Assembly (NCBI RefSeq): GCF_003664585.1
Contig: NZ_RCHI01000002.1
Location: 124,001 to 188,000 of the forward strand
Direction of reading: 5' to 3'
DNA length: 64,000 bases
Source of the DNA: Paenirhodobacter hankyongi
GTDB taxonomy: Bacteria; Pseudomonadota; Alphaproteobacteria; Rhodobacterales; Rhodobacteraceae
The translations under genes and the position numbers were made by a program. The first letter of the stretch is position 1, and every line of letters starts with the position of its first letter. The notes beneath the pieces are model-generated. The model had not been told where the DNA came from, did not search any database, and saw only the letters and a program-made list of their open reading frames with translations. Shown here piece by piece: positions 38,421 through 46,832 of the stretch.

Positions 38421-40256
38421 ATGATCGACGCATTCCGCCCCGCCGAGGGGCCACCGCCGCAGCGCCTTGGCGCCTTCTTCCGCTGGTGCCTGCGCGGGGC
38501 CTGGCCCGCGATCTGGGTCTCGGGCTTCTTCTCGGCCGCCGCCGGCACGATGGAGGTCGCCGCCGCCTGGCTGCTGGGCCTGGTCATCGACAGCGCCACC
38601 GGCACCCCGGGGCCGACCTATCTGCAGGACAACTGGGCGCTGCTGCTGGCCTTTCCGCTGTTCTACCTGGTGATCCGGCCGGCGGCCTTCGGGCTCTCCA
38701 CCTGGTCGTCGAACATGCTGATCGGGCCGAACGTTCTGCCGCTCGTGCTGTCGCGGCTGCACCGCTGGACGATGGGCCAGGCCGTCACCTTCTTCGACAA
38801 CGACTTTGCCGGCCGCATCGCGCAAAAGCAGATGCAGACCGCCCGCGCCGTCACCGACACCGTGTCCGAGGTGATCGGCACGGTGTTCTTCGCGCTCGCC
38901 TCGATCGTCGGTTCGGTGGTGCTGCTGGCCGGCATCGACGGCTGGGGGGCGCTGGCGCTGGCGATCTGGCTGGTCGCCTATCTGGCGCTGATCCGCAGCT
39001 TCCTGCCGCATGTGCGTGGCCGCTCGAAGGCGCGGGCCTCGGCGCGGGCGATGGTCACCGGGCAGGTTGTCGACACCATCACCAACATCAAGACGGTGAA
39101 GCTCTTCGCCCATGCCGAGCACGAGGACCGCGCCGCGCTTGGCGCGATGGAGACCTTCCGCGACCGCGCCCGCGACTTCGGCGTCACCAGCACCTGGTAC
39201 CGGCTGTCACAGATCACCTTCTCGGGGCTGCTGCCCATTCTGCTCGTCGGCGGCGCGATCCTGATGTGGCAAAAGGGCGCTGCGACCCCCGGCGACATCG
39301 CCGCGGCCGGCGCCATCGCCATTCGCATCGCGCAGATGTCGGGCTGGGTGTCGCAGGCGCTGATGGCGATGTGGGGCAATGTCGGCGAGGTCGAGGACGG
39401 CATGCGCACCCTGACCCCGGCACACGCGCTGACCGATGCCCCCGACGCGCTCACGCTCGCGCGGGTGCGGGGCGAGATCGCCTTCGACCATGTCTCCTTC
39501 GCCTATGGCCGGCAGGCGGGCGGGCTCGATGACGTCACCCTGACCATCCGTCCGGGCGAACGCATCGGCATCGTCGGCGCCTCGGGGGCGGGGAAATCGA
39601 CCCTCGTCGCGCTGCTCTTGCGGCTCTATGACACCGAGAAGGGCGCGGTGCGCGTCGACGGCCACGACCTGCGCGCGGTGACGCAGGAATCCCTGCGCCG
39701 GCAGATCGGCATGGTCACGCAGGAGACCGCGATGTTCAACCGCTCGGCGCGCGAGAACATCCTTTACGGCCGCCCCGACGCGACCGAGGCCGAGATGATC
39801 GCCGCCGCGAAGGCCGCCGAGGCCGACGAGTTCATCCGTGGCCTCGTCGATTTCCAGGGCAACCGCGGTTATGACGCGGCGCTTGGCGAACGTGGCGTGC
39901 GGCTCTCGGGCGGGCAGCGACAGCGCATCGCGCTCGCCCGCGCCTTCCTCAAGAACGCGCCGATCCTGGTGCTGGACGAGGCGACCTCGGCGCTCGACAG
40001 CGAGGTCGAGGCGCAGATCCAGGAGGCGCTGACCCGGGTGATGGAGGGCAAGACCGTGCTCGCCATCGCGCACCGGCTGTCGACCATCGCCGAGATGGAC
40101 CGCATCGTCGTGCTCGACCGCGGCCGCATCGTCGAACAGGGCAGCCATGCCCAGCTGCTGGCGGCGCAGGGGCTCTATGCCCGCTACTGGAGCCGGCAAT
40201 CGGGCGGATTCCTCGGCACCGAGGAGGTCACGGCCGAGGAGGAGGCCGCGCAATAA
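38421..40256 (+). CDS. ABC exporter, fused permease and ATP-binding subunits
   Basis: A 611-residue half-transporter expected to dimerise in the inner membrane. About six hydrophobic segments in residues 25-320 are followed by a nucleotide-binding domain with Walker A GASGAGKSTLVALLLRL, Q-loop MVTQETAMFN, signature LSGGQRQRIALARAFL, Walker B ILVLDEATSALD and the H-loop histidine in AHRLSTIAE. The coupling-helix region resembles multidrug/lipid exporters of the MsbA type. The substrate is unknown. A CCTATATTCG at 38391-38400, with a weak CTTT 17 bases upstream, could be its own promoter. Confidence 0.92.
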   Translation: MIDAFRPAEGPPPQRLGAFFRWCLRGAWPAIWVSGFFSAAAGTMEVAAAWLLGLVIDSATGTPGPTYLQDNWALLLAFPLFYLVIRPAAFGLSTWSSNMLIGPNVLPLVLSRLHRWTMGQAVTFFDNDFAGRIAQKQMQTARAVTDTVSEVIGTVFFALASIVGSVVLLAGIDGWGALALAIWLVAYLALIRSFLPHVRGRSKARASARAMVTGQVVDTITNIKTVKLFAHAEHEDRAALGAMETFRDRARDFGVTSTWYRLSQITFSGLLPILLVGGAILMWQKGAATPGDIAAAGAIAIRIAQMSGWVSQALMAMWGNVGEVEDGMRTLTPAHALTDAPDALTLARVRGEIAFDHVSFAYGRQAGGLDDVTLTIRPGERIGIVGASGAGKSTLVALLLRLYDTEKGAVRVDGHDLRAVTQESLRRQIGMVTQETAMFNRSARENILYGRPDATEAEMIAAAKAAEADEFIRGLVDFQGNRGYDAALGERGVRLSGGQRQRIALARAFLKNAPILVLDEATSALDSEVEAQIQEALTRVMEGKTVLAIAHRLSTIAEMDRIVVLDRGRIVEQGSHAQLLAAQGLYARYWSRQSGGFLGTEEVTAEEEAAQ

Positions 40257-40308
40257 CGATGGCGCGGCGGGCCCGGCTTTGCTACTTCCCGCGCAAAGGA
40301 GCCACGCC

Positions 40309-41532
40309 ATGACGCTGACCATCGACCGCCTTTCGCTGCACGCCGACGGGGTTGCCCACGGCCCCGAAGGCACCGTGCATGTCGCCATGGTCCTGCCCGG
40401 CGAGGAGGTCGAGGGCGAGGTCGAGGCCGGCCGCATCGCCGCGCCGCGCATCCTCACCCCCTCGGCCGACCGGGTGAAGCCGCCCTGCCCGCATTACCGC
40501 GCCTGCGGCGGCTGCGTGCTGCAGCATGGCTCGGACGGGTTCGTCGCCGGCTGGAAGGCCTCGGTGGTGCTGAACGCGCTTGCGCAGCGCGGCATCGAGG
40601 CGACGGTCGCCCGCGTCGAGACCTCGCCCGAATTCTCGCGCCGCCGCGCCACGCTTGCCGGCCGGCGCACGAAGAAGGGCACGCTTGTGGGCTTTCACGC
40701 CCGCGCCTCGGACACGCTGGTCGAGGTGCCCGGCTGCCGCATCCTGCGCCCCGAGCTTTTGGCGATGGTGCCAGCACTGCAGGAGGCGACCGCGCTTGGT
40801 GCCTCGCGCAAGGGCGAGATCGCCTTCGCCCTGACCCTGAGCGAGGCCGGCGTCGAGATCGCCGCGAAGGGCGGCAAGGACATGGACCCGGCACTCTTCG
40901 AGGCGCTCGCGGGGCTTGCCCGCCGCCATGACCTTGCGCGGCTGAGCTGGGGCGAGGAAACCGTCGCCGCCCGGCGCCCGGCGCAGCAGGTCTTCGGCCG
41001 CGCCCGCGTCACCCCGCCGCCCGGCGCCTTCCTGCAGGCAACCGCCGAGGGCGAGGCGGCGCTGGTGGGCTTCGTGCGGCAGGCGGTGGGCAAGGCCGCC
41101 CGCGTCGCCGACCTGTTTGCCGGCTGCGGCACCTTCGCCCTGCCGCTCGCCGAGACCGCCGAGGTCCATGCCGTCGAGGGCGAAGCGGCGATGCTGGCCG
41201 CGCTTGATCGTGGCTGGCGCGAGGCGCAGGGCCTCAAGCGTGTCACCCACGAGGCCCGCGACCTGTTCCGCCGCCCGCTGCTGCCCGACGAGATCGGCCG
41301 CTTCGACGCGGTGGTGATCGACCCGCCGCGCGCCGGCGCCGAGGCCCAGATCGGCGAGATCGCCGCCTCGCGACTCGGCCGGCTGGTGCATGTCTCGTGC
41401 AACCCCGTCACCTTCGCGCGCGACGCCCGCCGTCTGCTGGATGCCGGTTTTTCGCTCGAAGAACTGATCGTCGTCGATCAATTCCGCTGGTCTGCGCATG
41501 TCGAGCTTGCCGCACGTTTCGAACGGCGCTAG
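40309..41532 (+). CDS. TrmA/RlmC/RlmD-family RNA (uracil-5)-methyltransferase
   Basis: A 407-residue SAM-dependent RNA methyltransferase. An N-terminal TRAM-like beta domain (LTIDRLSLHADGVAHGPEG, GEEVEGEVEAG) is followed by an iron-sulfur cysteine set (PPCPHYRACGGCVLQH), the SAM-binding DLFAGCGTFALPLAE, the catalytic VSCNPVTFARDARRL with its nucleophilic cysteine, and DPPRAGA. Members methylate U54 of tRNA or U747/U1939 of 23S rRNA; the iron-sulfur cluster favours the rRNA group (RlmC/RlmD-like). The ATG at 40309 has an AAAGGAG site. Confidence 0.9.
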   Translation: MTLTIDRLSLHADGVAHGPEGTVHVAMVLPGEEVEGEVEAGRIAAPRILTPSADRVKPPCPHYRACGGCVLQHGSDGFVAGWKASVVLNALAQRGIEATVARVETSPEFSRRRATLAGRRTKKGTLVGFHARASDTLVEVPGCRILRPELLAMVPALQEATALGASRKGEIAFALTLSEAGVEIAAKGGKDMDPALFEALAGLARRHDLARLSWGEETVAARRPAQQVFGRARVTPPPGAFLQATAEGEAALVGFVRQAVGKAARVADLFAGCGTFALPLAETAEVHAVEGEAAMLAALDRGWREAQGLKRVTHEARDLFRRPLLPDEIGRFDAVVIDPPRAGAEAQIGEIAASRLGRLVHVSCNPVTFARDARRLLDAGFSLEELIVVDQFRWSAHVELAARFERR

Positions 41533-41594
41533 GGGCTTCGCGCGATCCGAGAATTGTGCTAGGGTCAGCGAAAAATGAGCAGCAGATAACAGGC

Positions 41595-42101
41595 ATGAAC
41601 ATGCACCGGCGCACGCTTCTTGCGGGACTTTCGACCGTCCCGTTCCTCTCCGCCTGTGGCGGCGATTCCACCAAGTTCCAACGCTATTCCGGCCCGCCCG
41701 TGACCCAGATCCAGGTGCACAAGGCGCAGCGGGAGATGTATCTGATCTCGGGCGACAAGGTCGTGCGCGACTACAAGGTCGCGCTTGGCGGCAACCCGGT
41801 CGGACGCAAGCAGTTCGAGGGCGACGGCCGCACCCCCGAGGGGCTTTACTACATCAACCGCCGCAATCCGAACTCGGCCTATCACCTGTCGCTCGGCATT
41901 TCCTATCCGAACGACCAGGACCGCGTCTTCGCCGAATCGCTCGGCCGCAAGCCCGGTGGCGACATCTTCATCCATGGCCGCGCCGGCAAGGACGGCGGCC
42001 GCCAGGACTGGACCGCCGGCTGCGTCGCGGTGACCGATCCCGAGATCGAGGAGATCTACGCCATGGTCGGAACCGGCACCCCGGTCTTCCTGATGCCCTG
42101 A
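41595..42101 (+). CDS. L,D-transpeptidase (YkuD), putative lipoprotein
   Basis: A 168-residue peptidoglycan-modifying enzyme. The signal peptide ends in LSACGG, a lipobox that would place it as a lipid-anchored periplasmic protein. The YkuD catalytic block contains IHGRAGKDGG, then TAGCVAV with the nucleophilic cysteine (usual S/T-x-G-C). It would form 3-3 cross-links or attach proteins to the wall. The ATG at 41595 is followed by another at 41601. It is followed by a terminator and, in convergent orientation, a CAP-domain lipoprotein gene. Confidence 0.9.
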   Translation: MNMHRRTLLAGLSTVPFLSACGGDSTKFQRYSGPPVTQIQVHKAQREMYLISGDKVVRDYKVALGGNPVGRKQFEGDGRTPEGLYYINRRNPNSAYHLSLGISYPNDQDRVFAESLGRKPGGDIFIHGRAGKDGGRQDWTAGCVAVTDPEIEEIYAMVGTGTPVFLMP

Positions 42102-42126
42102 GCGGCGGACAGATCCCGGAGACGGC

Positions 42127-42150
42127 AAAGGGCCCCGCGGGGCCCTTTTT
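42127..42150. terminator. Terminator between L,D-transpeptidase and CAP gene
   Basis: AAAGGGCCCC-GC-GGGGCCCTTTTT dyad with T and A tracts on either side, usable from both converging genes. Confidence 0.85.
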
Positions 42151-42176
42151 CATGCGCTGTCGGTGGCGGACCGGGC

Positions 42177-42689
42177 TCAGTTGTGCCCGGTCACCATGGT
42201 CCACCAGATCTTGCCCGAGGGCTCCTGATACCAGGCAAAGCCCATCTCGGTCGCAGTCGGGTTCAGGATCACGTCGCGGGTGTCGGAGAGCCCCATCCAG
42301 GCCGAGAGCGTCTCGGTCTCGGTCTCATAGGTCTCGGAGATGTTCTCGCCCACCAGCTCGCCGGTGAAGCCCTGCCGGCGCGCCCGGTCGATCGGCGAGG
42401 AGCCGTCAGACCCCCAGTGCCACGGCCGGTTCTGCTGCGCCATGTCCTGCGAATGCGCCGCCGCCGCCGCCATCAGCTGCGGGTTCAGCACGACAGGTGC
42501 GGTGCCGCGCGCGGCGCGCAGCGAGTTCACCGCTTCGAGCACGCGGCCGGGAATTTCTTTCCCGACCTTCGAGGTGATCTGGTACACCTCCGGCAAGGGT
42601 TTGCCGTCAGGGCCGAGTTCGGGCCCCGAAGGCTGGCAGGCGGCCACTGCCATCACGGCAAGCAGCATCAGGGCTTTCACGCTGGTCAT
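42177..42689 (-). CDS. CAP/SCP-domain lipoprotein
   Basis: A 170-residue exported protein with a CAP (SCP/PR-1/YkwD-type) fold. The N-terminus MTSVKALMLLAVMAVAAC is a lipoprotein signal. CAP motifs are NSLRAARGTAPVVLNPQLM, AAAHSQDMAQ, GENI and the C-terminal MGFAWYQ...WWTMVTGHN. The function of bacterial CAP proteins is mostly unknown. It lies between two L,D-transpeptidase genes, which suggests an envelope role. Confidence 0.88.
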   Translation of the reverse strand: MTSVKALMLLAVMAVAACQPSGPELGPDGKPLPEVYQITSKVGKEIPGRVLEAVNSLRAARGTAPVVLNPQLMAAAAAHSQDMAQQNRPWHWGSDGSSPIDRARRQGFTGELVGENISETYETETETLSAWMGLSDTRDVILNPTATEMGFAWYQEPSGKIWWTMVTGHN

Positions 42690-42862
42690 TCTCTGTCCCC
42701 CGGAATTTCAGCGCCGAGCCTTACACCTCGCGCAAAGGCCACGCAAACCCACAGTTGCGTGAAATCGCCTGATGACGATGGTTTGATTTGCACCTGCGGC
42801 AAAGGCGCACTAATGCTGCGCGCGAAGCGGCCGCGGGACTCGGCCGCAAGCGGAGTTGACCC

Positions 42863-43471
42863 ATGACCATCGCGCGCAAAACGCTTGATCGTCGCGCCTT
42901 CCTCGGCACTGCGGCCCTTGCCGGTGCAAGCCTTGCCGCCCCTGCCGTGTTCGCGCAGACCCCCGACGCCGGGCTCGAGACCTTCGAGGAATCGGCGAAC
43001 ACCAACATGCGGCGCAACATCTCGAGCTTCCGCGAGCTCGACTGGCATGATTACTTCAGCAACACGACGAACGGCATCATCCTCGTCGACACGATCTCGC
43101 GCTGCCTGCATTTCTGGTCCGAGGATCAGTCGGTCTACAAGCTCTACCCGACCTCGGTTCCGGTCTCGAACGAGCTGACCCGCCGCGGTCGCACCGAGGT
43201 GATCCGCAAGGTCGAGGGCCCGACCTGGTCGCCCACCCCCTCGATGAAGCAGCGCAACCCCGACTGGCCGGATTTCGTGCCCGCGGGCCCGGACAATCCG
43301 CTTGGCACCCACGCGCTCTACCTCAGCTGGCAGTATTACCGCATCCACGGCACCCACGACACGCGCAAGATCGGGCGCAAGTCGTCGAACGGCTGCATCG
43401 GTCTTTACAACCAGCACATCAAGGAACTCTACGGCCTGACCAAGGTCGGCACCCAGGTCGTGCTGATCTGA
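42863..43471 (+). CDS. L,D-transpeptidase (YkuD), Tat-exported
   Basis: A 202-residue YkuD-domain enzyme with a twin-arginine-like signal (LDRRAFLGTAALAGASLAAP, then AVFAQ). The catalytic core shows YRIHGTHDTRKIG, then SSNGCIGLYNQHIKELY with the nucleophilic cysteine. Its likely job is peptidoglycan cross-linking in the periplasm. It is about 760 bases beyond the other YkuD gene. It is followed by a strong terminator. Confidence 0.9.
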   Translation: MTIARKTLDRRAFLGTAALAGASLAAPAVFAQTPDAGLETFEESANTNMRRNISSFRELDWHDYFSNTTNGIILVDTISRCLHFWSEDQSVYKLYPTSVPVSNELTRRGRTEVIRKVEGPTWSPTPSMKQRNPDWPDFVPAGPDNPLGTHALYLSWQYYRIHGTHDTRKIGRKSSNGCIGLYNQHIKELYGLTKVGTQVVLI

Positions 43472-43494
43472 CCCCACGCCGCAGACCGGATGCG

Positions 43495-43519
43495 AAAGGG
43501 CCCCTCGGGGCCCTTTTTT
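43495..43519. terminator. Terminator between L,D-transpeptidase and hemH
   Basis: AAAGGGCCCC-TC-GGGGCCCTTTTTT dyad, similar to the one at 42127, after the transpeptidase stop. hemH converges from the other side about 70 bases away. Confidence 0.85.
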
Positions 43520-43589
43520 CATGACCGTTCGCAGCGGCCGACGCGGATCCTGCAGATCCTGCCGACACGCGGCGCCGCCGTCCCCGGTC

Positions 43590-44645
43590 TCAGTCGATCC
43601 AGCCGGCGAGGTTTTCCTCGACCACTTCCATCAGCGCGCGCACATGCGGTTCGTCGTCGTTGAGGCAGGGGATGTAGGTGAAACTCTCGCCGCCCGCATG
43701 CACGAAGGCCTCGCGGATCTCGCCGTTGATCTCCTCGAGCGTCTCGATGCAATCGGCCGAGAAGGCCGGCGAGATCACCGCGATGTTCTTCTTGCCGGCC
43801 TTCGCAAGCTCGGCCACGTGCTCGACGGTATAGGGCTTGAGCCATTCCTCGCGGCCGAAGACCGACTGGAAGGTGGTGTCGATATCGCCCTTCTGCCAGC
43901 CAAGCCGTTCCATCAGCAGGCGCGAGGTCTTCTGGCACTGGCAATGGTAGGGGTCGCCTTCCATCAGATAGCGCTTGGGCATGCCGTGATACGAGGCCAC
44001 CAGCACGTCGGGGCGGGCGGGCAGCGTGGCATAGACCCGCTCGACCGACTGCGCGAGCGCGTCGATATAGCTCGGCCGGTCGAAATACTCGGGCACGGTG
44101 CGGGCGGCGGGCGCGCGCTTTTGCGTCATCAGCGCGCGGAAGAAGGCGTCGTTCGCGGTGGCGCTCGTCGCGCCCGCGTAGTGCGGGTAAAGCGGGAAGA
44201 ACAGGATCTTCTCGCAGCCCGCCTGCACCATCCGCTCGACCACCGAGGCGGTCGAGGGATTGCCGTAACGCATGCAGAAATCGACCATCACGCCGGCGCC
44301 GAAGCGCGCCTCGATTGCCTCGCGCAGCTTCGCGACCTGGCTCTTGGTGATCGTCATCAGCGGGCTTTCATTCGCCTCGGTATTCCAGATCGAGCGGTAA
44401 TTCGCCCCCGAGGTGAAGGGCCGCTTCGTCAGGATGATCAGCTGCAACAGCGGCTGCCATTTCCACGACGGGATGTCGATCACCCGCTTGTCCGAGAGGA
44501 ATTCGTTCAGATAGCGCCGCATCGACCAGTAGTCGGTCGCATCCGGCGTGCCGAGATTGGCGAAGAGCACCCCGATCTTGGCTTGCGGCACCGGCGGGTG
44601 GTCGGCGGGGGCGTGGGCAAGGCGCGGGTTCGGGTCGATCTTCAT
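43590..44645 (-). CDS. hemH: Ferrochelatase
   Basis: A 351-residue enzyme that inserts ferrous iron into protoporphyrin IX to make heme. Motifs: KIGVLFANLGTPDATDYWSM near the N-terminus, FFPLYPHYAGATSATANDAF, VLVASYHGMPKRYL with the metal-binding histidine, and ISPAFSADCIETLEEI. The ATG at 44645 gives the family N-terminus; the open frame upstream is rejected. It is divergent from otsB with about 80 bases between. No Fur/Irr/RirA box was recognised. Confidence 0.95.
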   Translation of the reverse strand: MKIDPNPRLAHAPADHPPVPQAKIGVLFANLGTPDATDYWSMRRYLNEFLSDKRVIDIPSWKWQPLLQLIILTKRPFTSGANYRSIWNTEANESPLMTITKSQVAKLREAIEARFGAGVMVDFCMRYGNPSTASVVERMVQAGCEKILFFPLYPHYAGATSATANDAFFRALMTQKRAPAARTVPEYFDRPSYIDALAQSVERVYATLPARPDVLVASYHGMPKRYLMEGDPYHCQCQKTSRLLMERLGWQKGDIDTTFQSVFGREEWLKPYTVEHVAELAKAGKKNIAVISPAFSADCIETLEEINGEIREAFVHAGGESFTYIPCLNDDEPHVRALMEVVEENLAGWID

Positions 44646-44728
44646 CTCATGTCCTGTCGCTTCGGGAACCACCCCCGACTTATCGCGTTTTCCCCCCGGG
44701 TCAATGCGACCGTTGCAATCAGGACAGG

Positions 44729-45484
44729 ATGACCTACCCTTCAGCCATGACTTCCGACAGCCCCTTTTCCGCAAGCGCCCCGCCCGCGCCCGATTTCGCG
44801 CGCGCCTCCCTCTTCCTCGACTTCGACGGCACCCTCGTCGGTATTGCGCCGCGACCCGACGCGGTGGTGGTCCCGCCGGGCCTTGCCGCGCATCTGCGCC
44901 GGCTGAGCGAGATCTTTGACGGTGCGCTCGCCATCGTCTCTGGCCGCTCCCTGCCCGAACTCGCCCGCTTCCTCGACGGCTTCGACGGGCTCCTCGTCGG
45001 CAGCCACGGCGCCGAGGCACGGGGGATGGCCCCGCCCCTCGCCCGCCCCCCCGCCGGCATCGTCGCGGTGCAGGCTGCACTTTCGGGCTTTGCCGCACGC
45101 GAAGGCCTGCTTTACGAGCCGAAGACGCTGGGCGGGGCGGTGCATTTCCGCGACCGGCCCGCGGCCGGGGCCGCGGTGGCCGCCTTCGTCGAGGCCCTTG
45201 CCGCGGCGAGCCCCGGCTTTGCCGTGCAGCCCGCGAAGATGGCCTTCGAGCTGAAACCCGAGGGCGCCTCGAAGGACCGGGCGCTGGCCGCACTGACCGC
45301 GCTGCCCGCCTTTGCCGGCCGCGCGCCGGTGTTCCTCGGCGATGACGCCACCGACGAGCCGGCGCTGGCCTGGGCCGGCGCGCAGGGCGGTTTCGGCATC
45401 AAGGTCGGCCCAGGCGACAGTGCCGCGCGCTATCGCCTGCCGGACCCGCAGGCGGTGCTGCACTGGCTTGGCATGGAGGGCTGA
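44729..45484 (+). CDS. otsB: Trehalose-6-phosphate phosphatase
   Basis: A 251-residue HAD phosphatase that converts trehalose-6-phosphate to trehalose. Motif I is LFLDFDGTLVGIAP with the nucleophilic aspartate; the second motif is AIVSGR; SHGAEAR and FLGDDATDEPA complete the metal-binding site. An AGGACAGG site precedes the ATG at 44729; the ATG at 44747 is an alternative. otsA follows after one base, so both trehalose steps are in one unit, as expected for an osmolyte or stress-protectant pathway. Confidence 0.93.
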   Translation: MTYPSAMTSDSPFSASAPPAPDFARASLFLDFDGTLVGIAPRPDAVVVPPGLAAHLRRLSEIFDGALAIVSGRSLPELARFLDGFDGLLVGSHGAEARGMAPPLARPPAGIVAVQAALSGFAAREGLLYEPKTLGGAVHFRDRPAAGAAVAAFVEALAAASPGFAVQPAKMAFELKPEGASKDRALAALTALPAFAGRAPVFLGDDATDEPALAWAGAQGGFGIKVGPGDSAARYRLPDPQAVLHWLGMEG

Positions 45485-45485
45485 G

Positions 45486-46832
45486 ATGGGACGCCTGATC
45501 TGCCTCTCGAACCGCCTGCCGCTTGGCCCCACCCCCTCGGGCGGGCTGGTCGTCGCCCTTGCCGATACCCTGGCCGAACGCGGCGGGGTCTGGATCGGCA
45601 CCTCGGGAGAGCTCTCCGAGACGCCCGAGAACCGCTTCACCGAGATCGAGGGCGGCCCGTTCCGCCGCCTGGCCTTCGACCTCAGCCCCGAGGAGCAGGC
45701 AAGCTATTACCACGGCTATGCAAACTCGGTGCTCTGGCCGCTGTTTCACGGCCGAACCGACCTGCTCGACATCCGCGGCGATTATCTCGCGGGCTACAAG
45801 GCGGTGAACCGGCGCCTGGCAAAGATGCTGCTCGAGGTGCTGGAGCCCGACGACCGGATCTGGGTGCATGATTTCCATCTGCTGCCGCTGGCCCATGACC
45901 TGCGGGTGCTGGGTGCCGAGAACCGGATGGGGTTCTTCCTGCACACCCCCTTCCCGACGCCGCTTGCCCTTCAGGCGCTGCCGAACGGGCCCGAGCTGTG
46001 CGCATGGCTTTCCCATTACGAGCTTGTCGGCCTGCAATCCGAACGCGACGTGCGCAACTGCATGGATGCGATGGTGCAGATCGGCGGCGCGACCGAGCTT
46101 GCCGGCGGCTTCATCCACCTCGAGCCGCGGCAGGTGCGCATCGCCGCCTTCCCGATCGCCATCGACGCGGCCGAGTTCCGCACGCTCGCCGAAGAGCAGG
46201 TGACGAAACTGCCCGAGGGGCTGGTGAAGCCGAACCGGCGGCTGATGATCGGCGTCGACCGGCTCGACTACACCAAGGGCGTGCCGCAGCGCTTCCGCGC
46301 CTTCGGGGAATTCCTCGACCGGCACGAGGACTGGCACCGCCTCGTCTCGCTGATCCAGATCTCGCCGCCGACGCGCGAGGGGGTGCCGGCCTATGACGAC
46401 ATCCGCCAGGAGACCGAGCATCTCTCGGGCCAGATCAACGGCACCTTCGCCGACATCACCTGGACGCCGATCCGCTTCATCAACCGCCCCGTCCCGCGCG
46501 AGGTGCTGGCCGGGCTCTACCGCGCGGCCGACATCGCGCTGGTGACGCCGCTGATGGACGGAATGAACCTCGTTGCGAAGGAATTCGTCGCGGCGCAGGA
46601 CCCCGACGACCCCGGCGTGCTGATCCTGAGCCAGTTCGCCGGCGCCTCCGAGCAGCTGGTCGACGCGCTCACCGTGAACCCGCACGACCCCGAGCAGATG
46701 GCGACGGCGATGATGACCGCACTCGCCATGCCGTTGGCCGAGCGCCAGCGCCGGCACGAGGGGATGATGCAGCTCCTTCTGAAGAAGGATGTGCACTGGT
46801 GGTCGAAAGGGTTCCTGACCGCGCTTGGTTAG
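45486..46832 (+). CDS. otsA: Trehalose-6-phosphate synthase
   Basis: A 448-residue GT20 glycosyltransferase that joins UDP-glucose and glucose-6-phosphate. Motifs: RLICLSNRLPLGPTPSGGL at the N-terminus, WVHDFHLLPLAHDLR, GFFLHTPFPT, GVDRLDYTKGVPQR, TPLMDGMNLVAKEFVAAQ and GVLILSQFAGA. The ATG at 45486 is one base after the otsB stop. It ends in a shared TTAG with the methyltransferase on the other strand. Confidence 0.95.
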   Translation: MGRLICLSNRLPLGPTPSGGLVVALADTLAERGGVWIGTSGELSETPENRFTEIEGGPFRRLAFDLSPEEQASYYHGYANSVLWPLFHGRTDLLDIRGDYLAGYKAVNRRLAKMLLEVLEPDDRIWVHDFHLLPLAHDLRVLGAENRMGFFLHTPFPTPLALQALPNGPELCAWLSHYELVGLQSERDVRNCMDAMVQIGGATELAGGFIHLEPRQVRIAAFPIAIDAAEFRTLAEEQVTKLPEGLVKPNRRLMIGVDRLDYTKGVPQRFRAFGEFLDRHEDWHRLVSLIQISPPTREGVPAYDDIRQETEHLSGQINGTFADITWTPIRFINRPVPREVLAGLYRAADIALVTPLMDGMNLVAKEFVAAQDPDDPGVLILSQFAGASEQLVDALTVNPHDPEQMATAMMTALAMPLAERQRRHEGMMQLLLKKDVHWWSKGFLTALG

